A stretch of 51,102 bases of DNA from Owenweeksia sp. Its GTDB lineage: Bacteria; Bacteroidota; Bacteroidia; Flavobacteriales; Schleiferiaceae. Under the pieces are notes generated by a model. That model had not been told where the DNA came from and made no database searches. It saw nothing but the letters and a program-made list of their open reading frames with translations. The position numbers and the translations under genes are program-made. How positions within the stretch are numbered: the stretch's first letter is position 1; each line of letters opens with the position of its first letter. The stretch is from positions 1-51,102 of the forward strand of contig JANQPD010000077.1 of assembly GCA_028285465.1 (NCBI GenBank). The letters run 5' to 3'. Below are positions 16,245-23,860 of the stretch, one piece after another.

Positions 16245-16820
16245 TCACTTTTGCACTTGTAATGCATCATACCTGAAGCATTCGCGCACATGATCGTTTA
16301 CCATCCCACACGCCTGCATATGTGCATACAACGTGGTGCTTCCCAAAAACTTAAATCCTCGTTTTTTAAGATCCTTGCTGATGCGGTCGCTTAACTCTGT
16401 CTTAGCGGGAGCCTCGCTAATAGTACGCCAGTTATTCTGAATGGTTTTTCCATCCGTAAACGCCCAGAAATACATACAAAAACGGCCAAACTCCTTTTGC
16501 ACCTCCATAAAACGTTGGGCATTGTTTATAGCGGCCTTTATTTTTTGCAGGTTGCGGATAATGCCCGTATCCTGCATAAGCGCCTCTATTTTTTGTTCAT
16601 TGTACAGGGCTACTTTCCGGTAATCAAAGTGGTCAAAGGCATGCCGGAAATTTTCACGCTTGCGTAAAACAGTGATCCAGCTTAAACCTGCCTGGAAACT
16701 CTCCAGGGTCAGAAACTCGAACATCAGTTGATCGTCATGGACCGGTACGCCCCATTCCTCATCATGGTATTTTACATAGAGGGGGTCGGTACCGCACCAA
16801 CTGCAACGCGTTTTACTCAT
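16245..16820 (-). CDS. tag: DNA-3-methyladenine glycosylase I
   Basis: A 191-residue base-excision repair enzyme that removes 3-methyladenine from alkylated DNA. Family marks: N-terminal RCSWCGTDPLYVKYHDEEWGVP (Zn-binding Cys and His), FEFLTLESFQAGLSWITVLRKRENFR with the catalytic-pocket Glu, and C-terminal YAHMQACGMVNDHVRECFR, which holds the remaining His and Cys zinc ligands. Length equals E. coli Tag (187). Its ATG overlaps the stop of the upstream TfoX-like gene by 4 nt. Confidence 0.96.
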   Translation of the reverse strand: MSKTRCSWCGTDPLYVKYHDEEWGVPVHDDQLMFEFLTLESFQAGLSWITVLRKRENFRHAFDHFDYRKVALYNEQKIEALMQDTGIIRNLQKIKAAINNAQRFMEVQKEFGRFCMYFWAFTDGKTIQNNWRTISEAPAKTELSDRISKDLKKRGFKFLGSTTLYAHMQACGMVNDHVRECFRYDALQVQK

Positions 16821-17152
16821 TTCTTTTTGTTTCTGAGTGCAGCTTCATAAGCCTTATTCGCCCAATGGATCAACGCTTCCTTATCTTCCAATACCTCTAC
16901 GGGAACCTCCCAATAGGGCATGGGCTTCTTGCTGTGGTCTTTTCTATGGTAAAGCGGTTCCATGCCTTTGGCTTCAAAATCGGCCTGGTTTACCTGGTCA
17001 GCTTTTAACCGGAAAGCACCTCCGCCTATCATGCCAAACATGAGTCCTTCTCTGAAAAATCCCACTCCGCCAAACATCTTCTTGCTGTAAAAATCACCAA
17101 ATCCTTTTAGTTGTTCCTCGATAAACGCAAGGTCTTTTTGATTGTATGCCAT
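16817..17152 (-). CDS. TfoX N-terminal domain protein
   Basis: A 111-residue protein that is only the TfoX/Sxy N-terminal domain: KKMFGGVGFFREGLMFGMI, FRLKADQ, and MPYWEVPVEVLEDKEALIHWANKAYEAA. The domain occurs in the competence regulator Sxy but also in many short proteins of unknown role, so a competence function should not be assumed. It is the first gene of a two-gene unit with tag, with which it overlaps by 4 nt. The -7 element lies 4 nt before its ATG. Confidence 0.85.
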   Translation of the reverse strand: MAYNQKDLAFIEEQLKGFGDFYSKKMFGGVGFFREGLMFGMIGGGAFRLKADQVNQADFEAKGMEPLYHRKDHSKKPMPYWEVPVEVLEDKEALIHWANKAYEAALRNKKK

Positions 17153-17156
17153 GGGC

Positions 17157-17164
17157 TAAAGATA
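17157..17164 (-). promoter_or_regulatory. -7 element directly before the TfoX-like start
   Basis: Read on the minus strand: TATCTTTA, then GCCC, then ATG. The 4-nt gap predicts a leaderless message. The -33 position holds TTTA rather than TTTG, so strength is uncertain. Confidence 0.45.
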
Positions 17165-17212
17165 TCGATATGCTTCGATCATTAAACATTTTCACACGGA
17201 GAACTAGTTACA

Positions 17213-17245
17213 ATTGGTTCATTATTGGTGTATTTTTACACCAAT
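17213..17245. promoter_or_regulatory. Operator-like repeats upstream of parDE
   Basis: A perfect inverted repeat: ATTGGTGTA (17224-17232), TTTT, TACACCAAT (17237-17245). A further ATTGGT half-site at 17213-17218 lies 11 bp (one helical turn) from the palindrome's left arm. It sits 12 nt before the parD ATG. Ribbon-helix-helix antitoxins autoregulate by binding such repeats. The centre contains TATTTTTA, a near -7 element, so bound antitoxin would cover the promoter. Confidence 0.65.
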
Positions 17246-17257
17246 AACGCATATATA

Positions 17258-17497
17258 ATGCCCAGACAAAGTATTTCCTTTACTGAGCCAAATGATAAAT
17301 GGCTCAGAGATTTAGTAGAAAGCCAAGAATACTCAAGTAAGAGTGAAATTATTAATGACCTTGTCAGACAAGCAAGATACCAACAAAGGCAAGTAGATTT
17401 TATAAGGTCAAAACTTGAGACGGCAGAAAAGAGTGGATTTACCCTGGACCGTAAAGAGGAAATAATAAAAGCTTCTAAGATGAGGTTAGATGGCTGA
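17258..17497 (+). CDS. parD: ParD-family antitoxin (ribbon-helix-helix)
   Basis: 79 residues. N-terminal beta strand (RQSISFTEPNDKWLRDLV) and SKSEIINDLVRQARYQQ helices form a ribbon-helix-helix DNA-binding domain. The C-terminal part (LETAEKSGFTLDRKEEIIKAS) is the usual toxin-wrapping tail. It neutralises the ParE toxin encoded directly behind and represses its own promoter. ATG at 17258 is chosen over an upstream in-frame TTG that would lie inside the palindrome. The coding ends overlap by 8 nt with parE. Confidence 0.88.
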   Translation: MPRQSISFTEPNDKWLRDLVESQEYSSKSEIINDLVRQARYQQRQVDFIRSKLETAEKSGFTLDRKEEIIKASKMRLDG

Positions 17498-17780
17498 CTA
17501 TAAGCTGTCAAATGCGGCCAAAGAAGACATGATCCGAATTCACCAATTTGGGATGTACAAATTCGGAGAAACACAGGCGCACAGTTATATCGATTCCATT
17601 TTCCAGCATTTTAAAATGATCACTCAAAGGCCAACAGCTTTTGAAGCTGTTGATCATATAAAAGTGGGCTACCGCAGATGTGTTTGCGGTTCGGATAGTA
17701 TTTTCTATAGGGTAGAGCATGATGTAGTAGAGGTTATGGCCATCATCGGCAAACAGGATCTCAACCGAGTCTTTAGGTGA
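17490..17780 (+). CDS. parE: ParE-family toxin
   Basis: A 96-residue RelE/ParE superfamily protein: N-terminal YKLSNAAKEDMIRIHQFGMYKFG helix, QAHSYIDSIFQHFKMI helix, then the beta-sheet VGYRRCVCGSDSIFYRVEHDVVEVMAIIGKQD. Characterised ParE proteins poison DNA gyrase, while RelE relatives cleave mRNA. The lack of clear RelE catalytic residues and the RHH partner favour ParE. It overlaps parD by 8 nt. The pair stands alone on the plus strand between minus-strand genes, as mobile TA modules often do. It converges on the TPR lipoprotein gene with a 24-nt gap. Confidence 0.87.
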   Translation: MADYKLSNAAKEDMIRIHQFGMYKFGETQAHSYIDSIFQHFKMITQRPTAFEAVDHIKVGYRRCVCGSDSIFYRVEHDVVEVMAIIGKQDLNRVFR

Positions 17781-17804
17781 AAAAAGAGGTTGGCTACGCG
17801 GTTT

Positions 17805-18662
17805 TTATCTTTCCGCAAAAAGAGATTGAAGGTGTTCCTTTAAGTGTTGTATATCGTAGAGGTAGATCTGTTCCAGTACTTCTACATAACCGTGCTGGTT
17901 GAAGTAGCCCATTTGAAAATACTTTTGACTGCGTTCAATGCTTTCATAGGCCCCTTCCAGGTTTTCCAGGGCCAGTTTTGTACGGGCTATGTGAAAATGC
18001 AGGTCTGCGGATTGATCAAAAAGCCGTAAGCCTTGTTTAAACTCTTCCAGGGCAGCTGTGTATTCCCCCAGGCGGTAGCGAATAATACCTCGGTATAGGA
18101 AGGCATTCTGGTCAATGAAATCAAAGCCCCCGGGCGAGGCTGCTTCTTCCGCGATGTATTTATCAAAATACGCCATAGCCTTTTCATACTGTTTAAGCCC
18201 AAAGTAACAAAGACCACGCAGGTAGAGGTCACTTGTGGCCTGGGGGTAGTCTGTGAAACCCGGTGTAAGGGTGTCGAGGGCGTTAAAATCCTGCAGTGCA
18301 CGTTCATAATCCCGGTAAAAAAACAAATAGTTGTGCCCCCGGTAGCCTATCCAATCGTGCCCTCCGCATGCAATGACTTTGTTGGAGTATTGTGCCCAGG
18401 TTCCCGGATAACCTCTCTTCAGGTAAGGGATGGATAGCTCACGCCATGCTTCGGCATGGCAAGGTTCAAGAACAGTAACCTCCCTGAGGAGGCGCATATT
18501 TTCCGGGGAGCCCTGGTAGAGCCGGTGTAACGTATCAAACTTAGCTTCTACAAGTGCTTCTCTTTCAGCTTCCGTAAGCCGATCTGGAATATGTGTACAC
18601 CCAGACCAGCCCATACTTATGCCAAAGAGCAGGCTAAGGCAATACTTCAATGATCTCTCCAT
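17805..18662 (-). CDS. TPR-repeat lipoprotein of unknown function
   Basis: 285 residues. A signal peptide ends in the lipobox WSGC (Cys about 22), followed by several tetratricopeptide-like helix pairs. Clearest are YLRGLCYFGLKQYEKAMAYF, FLYRGIIRYRLGEYTAALEEF and HFHIARTKLALENLEGAYESI. TPRs serve as protein-binding scaffolds; here it should be anchored to a membrane facing the periplasm. The partner is not known. Its first 29 nt overlap the end of the preceding lipoprotein gene on the same strand, so the two are one unit. Confidence 0.82.
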   Translation of the reverse strand: MERSLKYCLSLLFGISMGWSGCTHIPDRLTEAEREALVEAKFDTLHRLYQGSPENMRLLREVTVLEPCHAEAWRELSIPYLKRGYPGTWAQYSNKVIACGGHDWIGYRGHNYLFFYRDYERALQDFNALDTLTPGFTDYPQATSDLYLRGLCYFGLKQYEKAMAYFDKYIAEEAASPGGFDFIDQNAFLYRGIIRYRLGEYTAALEEFKQGLRLFDQSADLHFHIARTKLALENLEGAYESIERSQKYFQMGYFNQHGYVEVLEQIYLYDIQHLKEHLQSLFAER

Positions 18663-19155
18663 GCTTTATTTTAAAAGTGGTGTACATAAAACAATCCCGG
18701 TATGCGCCGTTGATGTATATCGGTCTCCAGTTTTTTAACTCCTGGTGTATCTCAAAGAGCTTTTTTGCCACTTCCGGTGCAAACTTCCTGGGTTGGTAGT
18801 CCAGGTCGTTCTCTACCCATTCATAGCGATCGGTCCGCCCTTCGCAGTTGATCATGAAGCGCAAAGTGAACAAACCGGACGCTCCTTCCAGGTCCAGGTT
18901 GGGGTGGTGTTCCCGGATAAATTTTTTTATGGCTGTTGCTCCCCCTATATAACCGGCAGGCTTATCGGAACCGGCATTTTGATTGTAGTACTGGTATAGG
19001 TGTCCTTCGTTACAAGCTTTGAAGGTTGAGTCGAGGAGTATGGCTTTTTCCAGGGGGATATGCCCTACAGCGTATACCTTTTTTGCCTGGGAAGAAGGCT
19101 GGCTATTGCATGCTGTAAATAAAAGAAGTACACCCGCGATAAAGAAAATGCGCAT
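18634..19155 (-). CDS. Lipoprotein with a TonB C-terminal-like domain
   Basis: 173 residues from the ATG at 19155 (an upstream in-frame ATG would only lengthen the N-terminus before the signal peptide MRIFFIAGVLLLF). Lipobox FTAC. The C-terminal 90 residues read like a degenerate TonB C-domain: AIKKFIREHHPNL, GLFTLRFMINCEGRTDRYE, EVAKKLFEIHQELKNWRPIYING, CFMYTTFKIKHGEIIEV. There is no membrane helix or proline linker, so it is not an energy transducer. It heads a two-gene unit with the TPR lipoprotein. Role unknown. Confidence 0.7.
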   Translation of the reverse strand: MRIFFIAGVLLLFTACNSQPSSQAKKVYAVGHIPLEKAILLDSTFKACNEGHLYQYYNQNAGSDKPAGYIGGATAIKKFIREHHPNLDLEGASGLFTLRFMINCEGRTDRYEWVENDLDYQPRKFAPEVAKKLFEIHQELKNWRPIYINGAYRDCFMYTTFKIKHGEIIEVLP

Positions 19156-19214
19156 GGGGTTGGTTTTCCTCCTGTGTATCAAGGATCAGACCACAATGCT
19201 TTTTACCTGAAAGA

Positions 19215-19240
19215 CCCCCGTTAAGTAGAACTTAAGGGGG
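19215..19240 (-). terminator. Likely terminator after the MATE gene
   Basis: CCCCC-G-TTAAG, loop TAGAA, CTTAA-GGGGG with one bulged base. It lies 26 nt beyond the MATE stop in its direction of transcription. The T-run on the minus strand is short (TCTTTC). Confidence 0.5.
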
Positions 19241-19265
19241 ATTTTCAGTTAGTGTTATGCGTAGG

Positions 19266-20669
19266 CTAAAGCTCTATGGTTTTCCACTTCCCCCTGCGGA
19301 AAATAAGAATGCAAAGGATGGCCAACAGGGTTTCCGAAAGCGCAATGGCGAGGAATACACCAATGGAGCCCCACCCCAGGTAAAGGGCGGTGAAATAGGC
19401 AAACGGGATCTGAAAAAGCCAAAACCCGATGAGGTTGATCCACGTGGGCGTTTTTGTATCTCCCGCGCCATTGAAGGCCTGGCTCAATACCATACCATAG
19501 GCATAAAAGAGGTAGCCCGCAGAGATGATCCTAAGGCTTAAGGCTCCGTGGTATACTACATTGGGGACCTCGGAAAAAAGGCGCACGGCATGTTCAGCAA
19601 ACACCAGGTAAAGCAAAGACACGCTCAACATGAAATACATATTATAACGAGCGGTTTTCCAGGCAGATTTCTCAGCCCGTTCAGGCTGTTTCGCACCGAG
19701 GTTTTGCCCCACTAAGGTAGCTGCGGCATTTCCAAGGCCCCAGGCAGGCAATATGGTAAACATGATGATGCGGATACTGATGGTATAACCTGCTAATACA
19801 TCGCTGCCAAACTCGCTCATAATGCGCATAAGAAAAACCCAGCTGGAAGTACCGATGAGAAACTGGCCTACTCCCCCGGCTGAGATCCTGAGAAGCCGTT
19901 TGGTGGCATCGAGGTGCAGGCGCAGGTCTTGCCATCCCATTTTTATGAGCGTTTTTCCATTGAAAAGCATATACAGTTGGTACAGCACGGCCGTACCGCG
20001 TCCGAGTGTTGTAGCAACAGCTGCTCCTTCTACTCCCATTGCTGGTATGGGCCCCCACCCAAAAATAAAGAGCGGGTCCAGGAGCATATTCAACCCGTTG
20101 GAAAGCCAAAGTGCCCGCATGGCGATCTTTGCATTGCCGGCTCCCCGGAAAATAGCGTTAATCAAAAAAAGCAGCATTATGGTGATGTTGCCCCCGATGA
20201 GCACCTGTGTATATCCGTGCCCTTCTTCTATGAGATCGGAAGCTCCACCCATAAGGGCCAGTATTTCTTTAGCGTATAAAATGCCAATGGCTCCGAAGAA
20301 CAAGGCAATACATACCCCTACTAAAATGGCTTGGGCAGCCGCGCGTATTGCTTTTGGGTAGTCTTTTTCGCCTACACGCCTGGCTACCATGGCTGTAGCT
20401 CCCATACTTAAACCGATGGCCAGTGCGTATAAAAGTGTAATGACAGACTCGGTAAGCCCTATGGTAGCCACAGCATTTACACTTACTTTGGATACGAAAA
20501 ACATGTCTACCACGGCAAACATGGATTCCATGGCCATTTCCAGGATCATAGGGATGGCCAACAGGAAAATAGCTTTGCGGATGCTACCCTTGGTATAGTC
20601 GTACTCGACTTCTTTACCTAAAAAGGCAGAGAAAAAAATAGAAAAGAACCGTTTTATAGAACCAGACAT
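19266..20669 (-). CDS. MATE-family multidrug/metabolite efflux transporter
   Basis: 467 residues with twelve hydrophobic segments in two bundles. The first helix region has the MATE signature AIFLLAIPMILEMAMESMFAVVDMFFVS; conserved runs include the AGNAKIAMRALWLSNGLN loop and GAGDTKTPTWINLIGFW before the last helices. MATE proteins export cationic compounds in exchange for Na+ or H+. The unusually long, charged N-terminal stretch before helix 1 (about 30 residues) is common in NorM/DinF types of this phylum. Single gene, with a 254-nt gap behind its start. Confidence 0.93.
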   Translation of the reverse strand: MSGSIKRFFSIFFSAFLGKEVEYDYTKGSIRKAIFLLAIPMILEMAMESMFAVVDMFFVSKVSVNAVATIGLTESVITLLYALAIGLSMGATAMVARRVGEKDYPKAIRAAAQAILVGVCIALFFGAIGILYAKEILALMGGASDLIEEGHGYTQVLIGGNITIMLLFLINAIFRGAGNAKIAMRALWLSNGLNMLLDPLFIFGWGPIPAMGVEGAAVATTLGRGTAVLYQLYMLFNGKTLIKMGWQDLRLHLDATKRLLRISAGGVGQFLIGTSSWVFLMRIMSEFGSDVLAGYTISIRIIMFTILPAWGLGNAAATLVGQNLGAKQPERAEKSAWKTARYNMYFMLSVSLLYLVFAEHAVRLFSEVPNVVYHGALSLRIISAGYLFYAYGMVLSQAFNGAGDTKTPTWINLIGFWLFQIPFAYFTALYLGWGSIGVFLAIALSETLLAILCILIFRRGKWKTIEL

Positions 20670-20923
20670 GAGAAGAAAAAATAAGAATTATGGGAAATAG
20701 GAGAAAACAAAAGCCGGCCTGCACTTAAGGCAGGAAGAAAAAGACCACGGGGGTGATCATGGGGGCTTTAGTGTACATAACTCTTAATACTTCATGACGA
20801 GGCAAAAGTGCGGACTTTATGGTAATTCGAATTTGCAAACTGTTTTTTTGCCGCTTTGTAATGAGTAAAGGTATACCTTTTTGAGGCAACGCGCTAAAAA
20901 TGCAAAGTCAGCATTCGAAATCG
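20670..20923. other. Intergenic region with a 14-bp palindrome
   Basis: This gap lies between the MATE start and the stop of the glycosyltransferase gene, so it carries the MATE promoter. AAAGGTATACCTTT at 20867-20880 is a perfect palindrome holding a -7-like TACCTTTA on the minus strand. AATTCGAATT at 20823-20832 is a second, shorter one. No reading frame or RNA gene is supported. Confidence 0.4.
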
Positions 20924-21919
20924 CTACAGGTACCAATAGTTTTTTCCCAGGCTCAGGTACATTTGCGTTAAGTATGTTTCCAGCTTTTTCCTTTCCGGTT
21001 CAGGAGGGTATATAGCTACCAGTACTTGCGGGGCTCTCAACTGTTGAAAGTAGGATAGGGGCAGGATGCGCATCTTTTGATCCCCGATTTGGGCGACGCC
21101 CTCTTTTTGAGCTATCCAGAAAAAGGGGATTTCCTTTTCCAGGAATATGGCGGCTGAAAGCCGTGCCTTTTTTCCTTTTCCCAAAAGTACAAGAGGACGA
21201 TGAGACGTATAGTCCAGTTGAATGAAACGTTTCAATTTTAATTGAAAGAAGGCCGCCTGGCGGTAGTGGGCGTGGTTACGTGAGGTACGCGTAGCGTGTT
21301 CACGCCACAAAAGCGTAAGATCATCTAAAAAGTCAATACAAAAGCCATGGGCATACCAGCGAAAGCACAGGTCATAATCTTCCGGGTAATCCAGTGCATC
21401 AAAACCACCAATAGCCCTTAGCTCGTCTGTGCGCATCATCCAGTTGGGTGAAGCTACCACACATTCCCTGTAAAGGTGTGTCCAATGCTGCTTTTGTACC
21501 CCCAGTCCATTTAGCCAATCCTGGTAGGTGAGATAGCCCCCACTAAGTGGTTTATCGGAAAAGTATTTTACCCGGCCGGTTACAACCGTTTGAGCAGGCG
21601 CATGCCGCAGGGCAGTTGCCATCTTCAACAGCCGCCCTTCGGGCATTAGGTCATCGGCATCCATACGCGTAAGAAATTGCCCCTGGCATTGTTGTAAAGC
21701 CAGTTGTAAGGCAGGCAAAATCCCGGTGTTTGGATTGGCATAAACAGAAATGCGTGTATCTGTTTGACTAAAATGCCTGAGTGTTTCCAGGCTGTTGTCC
21801 TTGCTGTTATCGTCTACAAAAATCCATTCCCAATCCGTAAAAGATTGCTTCAGGCCGGATCGTATGCATTCCTCAAGGTAGGGTTCGGCATTTCTTACAG
21901 GCGTAACAATACTTAGCAA
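20924..21919 (-). CDS. Glycosyltransferase family 2
   Basis: A 331-residue GT-A enzyme. The opening LSIVTPVRNAEPYLEECIRSGL and WEWIFVDDNSKDNS, and FLTRMDADDLMPEGR with the DxD metal site (about 96-98), define GT2. GGFDALDYPEDYDLCFRWYAHG holds the ED acceptor-site region. Likely adds a sugar to a surface glycan or lipid; the substrate cannot be told. TTG start at 21919, 6 nt after the VOC gene, supported by the conserved N-terminus beginning there. It is the last gene of an SDR-VOC-GT2 unit. The C-terminal 90 residues (KRFIQLDYTSHRPLVLLG...) look like an extra domain. Confidence 0.9.
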   Translation of the reverse strand: MLSIVTPVRNAEPYLEECIRSGLKQSFTDWEWIFVDDNSKDNSLETLRHFSQTDTRISVYANPNTGILPALQLALQQCQGQFLTRMDADDLMPEGRLLKMATALRHAPAQTVVTGRVKYFSDKPLSGGYLTYQDWLNGLGVQKQHWTHLYRECVVASPNWMMRTDELRAIGGFDALDYPEDYDLCFRWYAHGFCIDFLDDLTLLWREHATRTSRNHAHYRQAAFFQLKLKRFIQLDYTSHRPLVLLGKGKKARLSAAIFLEKEIPFFWIAQKEGVAQIGDQKMRILPLSYFQQLRAPQVLVAIYPPEPERKKLETYLTQMYLSLGKNYWYL

Positions 21920-21925
21920 AGGGGG

Positions 21926-22984
21926 TCAACTTTTCACACGGTTCAAAGACATGGCCTTGAAGATCCACCAGGGCAAAGGTTTTTCGGGTGCCCGCTTGCG
22001 TAAGTCGAGGTACCAGCCCAGTTTTTTAAGAATAGGGATCTTGTGTGTTTCTACAAACTCAATCCAGGTCCCATCGGGGTCTTCTATATAGGCAAAACGA
22101 CCGGCTGCTTCTCCCATATCAAAGGAGTTGGCGCTATCTATGGTAAAGGGAAAACCATTGGCCGCACATTCAAGTTTCAGGGCGTCCATGTGTTTTACAT
22201 CAAAGCAGAGGTGTATGAAACCAAGATCTCCCCAATAGCGGTTGGCAAAGAGCTTATTGGGTACTTCATCCAGTACCTGTATGAGCTCTATTTGGCTATT
22301 GCCTAAAAGCTTGCCAAAGGGGCCTTCCCGGTCGCTGCCGTTCTGTAAGACTACTCTACGCATTTTGCGTTCTCCACCAGCTACCCCGAAGAGGTCGGGA
22401 AAAACCGCTGTTTGATCAGAAAGAACGAGTTGATGATCGAGCAGATCCCTGTACAAGGGCAGGCTTTTGTCTATATCGCTAACCCCAATGGTAGCGCCAA
22501 AAACGCCTCCGGTAAGGGCTTTTGTTTTGCCGAACCAGTCATTTCCCTGTACCACCTCAAATATATTGGCCTCGGGATCGCTTAGATAGAAATGTGGATT
22601 TCCCCTCGGGTCTTCTACGAGTTTGCTCAATAAGAAATACCCTCTCTTTTTAAAAGCTTCGTAAGCCTTTTTTACATTACGCGCCTTTAGTTTGCACGCA
22701 TTAATGCCCAGGTCGCCCAGTTGCACTTCCTGTGCAGGAGGTTGTGGCTCCCTGCTGGTAAACTGCCAGATCTCAAAGCCCCCTCCGCCTTGCATGTTCA
22801 TGGCCAATACCGCATTACGCTTGTGTATCTCTCCGCCCGTATAACGCGTCATCAAAGGTGCTTCCGCTGCTTCCTCAAAGATTTTCACGTCTACGCCAAA
22901 GGCCTGTCGGTACCAGCTCCAAAGGGCATGCACATCGCGGTTGCCAATGCCCATCTGTTGTATACCGGAAATGATCTTCTTCAC
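21926..22984 (-). CDS. Two-domain VOC (glyoxalase/dioxygenase fold) protein
   Basis: 352 residues with two vicinal-oxygen-chelate modules. The first (about 5-150) contains IQQMGIGNRDVHALWSWYRQAFG, FEIWQF and HFYLSDPEANIFEVVQG. The second (about 160-315) contains FGATIGVSDIDKSLPLYRDLL, LGFIHLCFDVKHMDALK and FAYIEDPDGTWIEFVETH. His and Glu at the usual metal positions in the second half suggest an active divalent-metal site. A basic C-terminal tail follows. The reaction is unknown; it could be an isomerase, dioxygenase or lyase. Gaps of 6 nt to both neighbours place it in an operon with the SDR upstream. Confidence 0.82.
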   Translation of the reverse strand: MKKIISGIQQMGIGNRDVHALWSWYRQAFGVDVKIFEEAAEAPLMTRYTGGEIHKRNAVLAMNMQGGGGFEIWQFTSREPQPPAQEVQLGDLGINACKLKARNVKKAYEAFKKRGYFLLSKLVEDPRGNPHFYLSDPEANIFEVVQGNDWFGKTKALTGGVFGATIGVSDIDKSLPLYRDLLDHQLVLSDQTAVFPDLFGVAGGERKMRRVVLQNGSDREGPFGKLLGNSQIELIQVLDEVPNKLFANRYWGDLGFIHLCFDVKHMDALKLECAANGFPFTIDSANSFDMGEAAGRFAYIEDPDGTWIEFVETHKIPILKKLGWYLDLRKRAPEKPLPWWIFKAMSLNRVKS

Positions 22985-22990
22985 TGTTTT

Positions 22991-23794
22991 TTATATGTCT
23001 TTTGGTTTGTTTTTTTTCAAGAGCTTCCAGAAAAGCCCGGGCCACCATCCTTTGAGCTTTACGCTTATGTTTTCCATGCCTTGTCCTATGACCACTTCTT
23101 TTTTTTCTTGTAAAACAGCGTTGATCATCTCTTTGGCACATTGGTCTGCCGGCATACCCTCCTCCTGTAACGAGCTCATGCGGCCGTAGGGCTTTCCTTT
23201 TCCATCAAGGGCATTCTTGGAGATGTTGGTTCTAATGCCTCCGGGGCAAAGTAAAGTAACTTTGATATTGTGCGCTTCTTCTTCAAGCCGCAGGGTTTCA
23301 AAATACCCATGCAGGGCAAATTTACTGGCTGCGTAAGCCGCCCTTTGGTAAAAGCCAAACTTACCTGCCAGGCTGCTGGTTACGCTTATGTGCCCGGCCT
23401 GTTGCTTACGCATGAGGGGTAAAACGGCCTGTGTTAGTGCAACCGTGCCGAAATAATTGGTTTCCATAAGCTTGCGGTGTACGCTTAAGTCTGTTTCGGA
23501 AACCAGGCTGCGCTGGCTTAGCCCGGCATTGTTTACCAGCAGGTCTATGCGGCCATAGGCCGCTTCAGCTTCTTTTACCTTGGCCGGGAATGTGTCGATT
23601 TCTGTGATATCCAGGGGAAGGACATACATCTTTTCGGGAAAAGCAAGCTCGGTTTTGAGTTGGTTCAGGGCCTGTTCGTTCCGGGCACTTACAATAAGTT
23701 TTCCTCCCAATGTAGCCATTTGTAAAGCCAGCTCACGACCTATGCCGCTGCTTGCTCCGGTAATCCAAATACAGGTGTTTTGAAAATTGCGCAT
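22991..23794 (-). CDS. Short-chain dehydrogenase/reductase (SDR)
   Basis: A 267-residue classical SDR: cofactor motif TGASSGIG (12-19), NNAG (88-91), catalytic Ser140/141, Tyr154 and Lys158 (YAASK). Overall it resembles the DHRS7-type SDRs. Ser35-Ala-Arg after the second strand favours NADP(H). A C-terminal amphipathic/hydrophobic segment (LKGWWPGLFWKLLKK) may bind the membrane. It heads the SDR-VOC-GT2 unit. The substrate is unknown, but a lipid or ketone is plausible given the membrane tail. Confidence 0.9.
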   Translation of the reverse strand: MRNFQNTCIWITGASSGIGRELALQMATLGGKLIVSARNEQALNQLKTELAFPEKMYVLPLDITEIDTFPAKVKEAEAAYGRIDLLVNNAGLSQRSLVSETDLSVHRKLMETNYFGTVALTQAVLPLMRKQQAGHISVTSSLAGKFGFYQRAAYAASKFALHGYFETLRLEEEAHNIKVTLLCPGGIRTNISKNALDGKGKPYGRMSSLQEEGMPADQCAKEMINAVLQEKKEVVIGQGMENISVKLKGWWPGLFWKLLKKNKPKDI

Positions 23795-23824
23795 GTGCTA
23801 AAGTAAAGCATTTGTAAAAGCGCC

Positions 23825-23856
23825 TTTGCCCTGCTAAGAGAATAAGCCTATTTTAG
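23825..23856 (+). promoter_or_regulatory. Promoter of the Kelch T9SS cargo gene
   Basis: TTTG (23825-23828), 20 nt, TATTTTAG (23849-23856, one mismatch). A 4-nt gap (TGGG) precedes the GTG start, again predicting a leaderless message. Confidence 0.55.
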
Positions 23857-23860
23857 TGGG

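Noticed and set aside
16817..17152. TfoX-like protein as evidence of natural competence
   Set aside because: Only the N-terminal domain is present and the family is widespread in non-competent bacteria; no competence genes are nearby.
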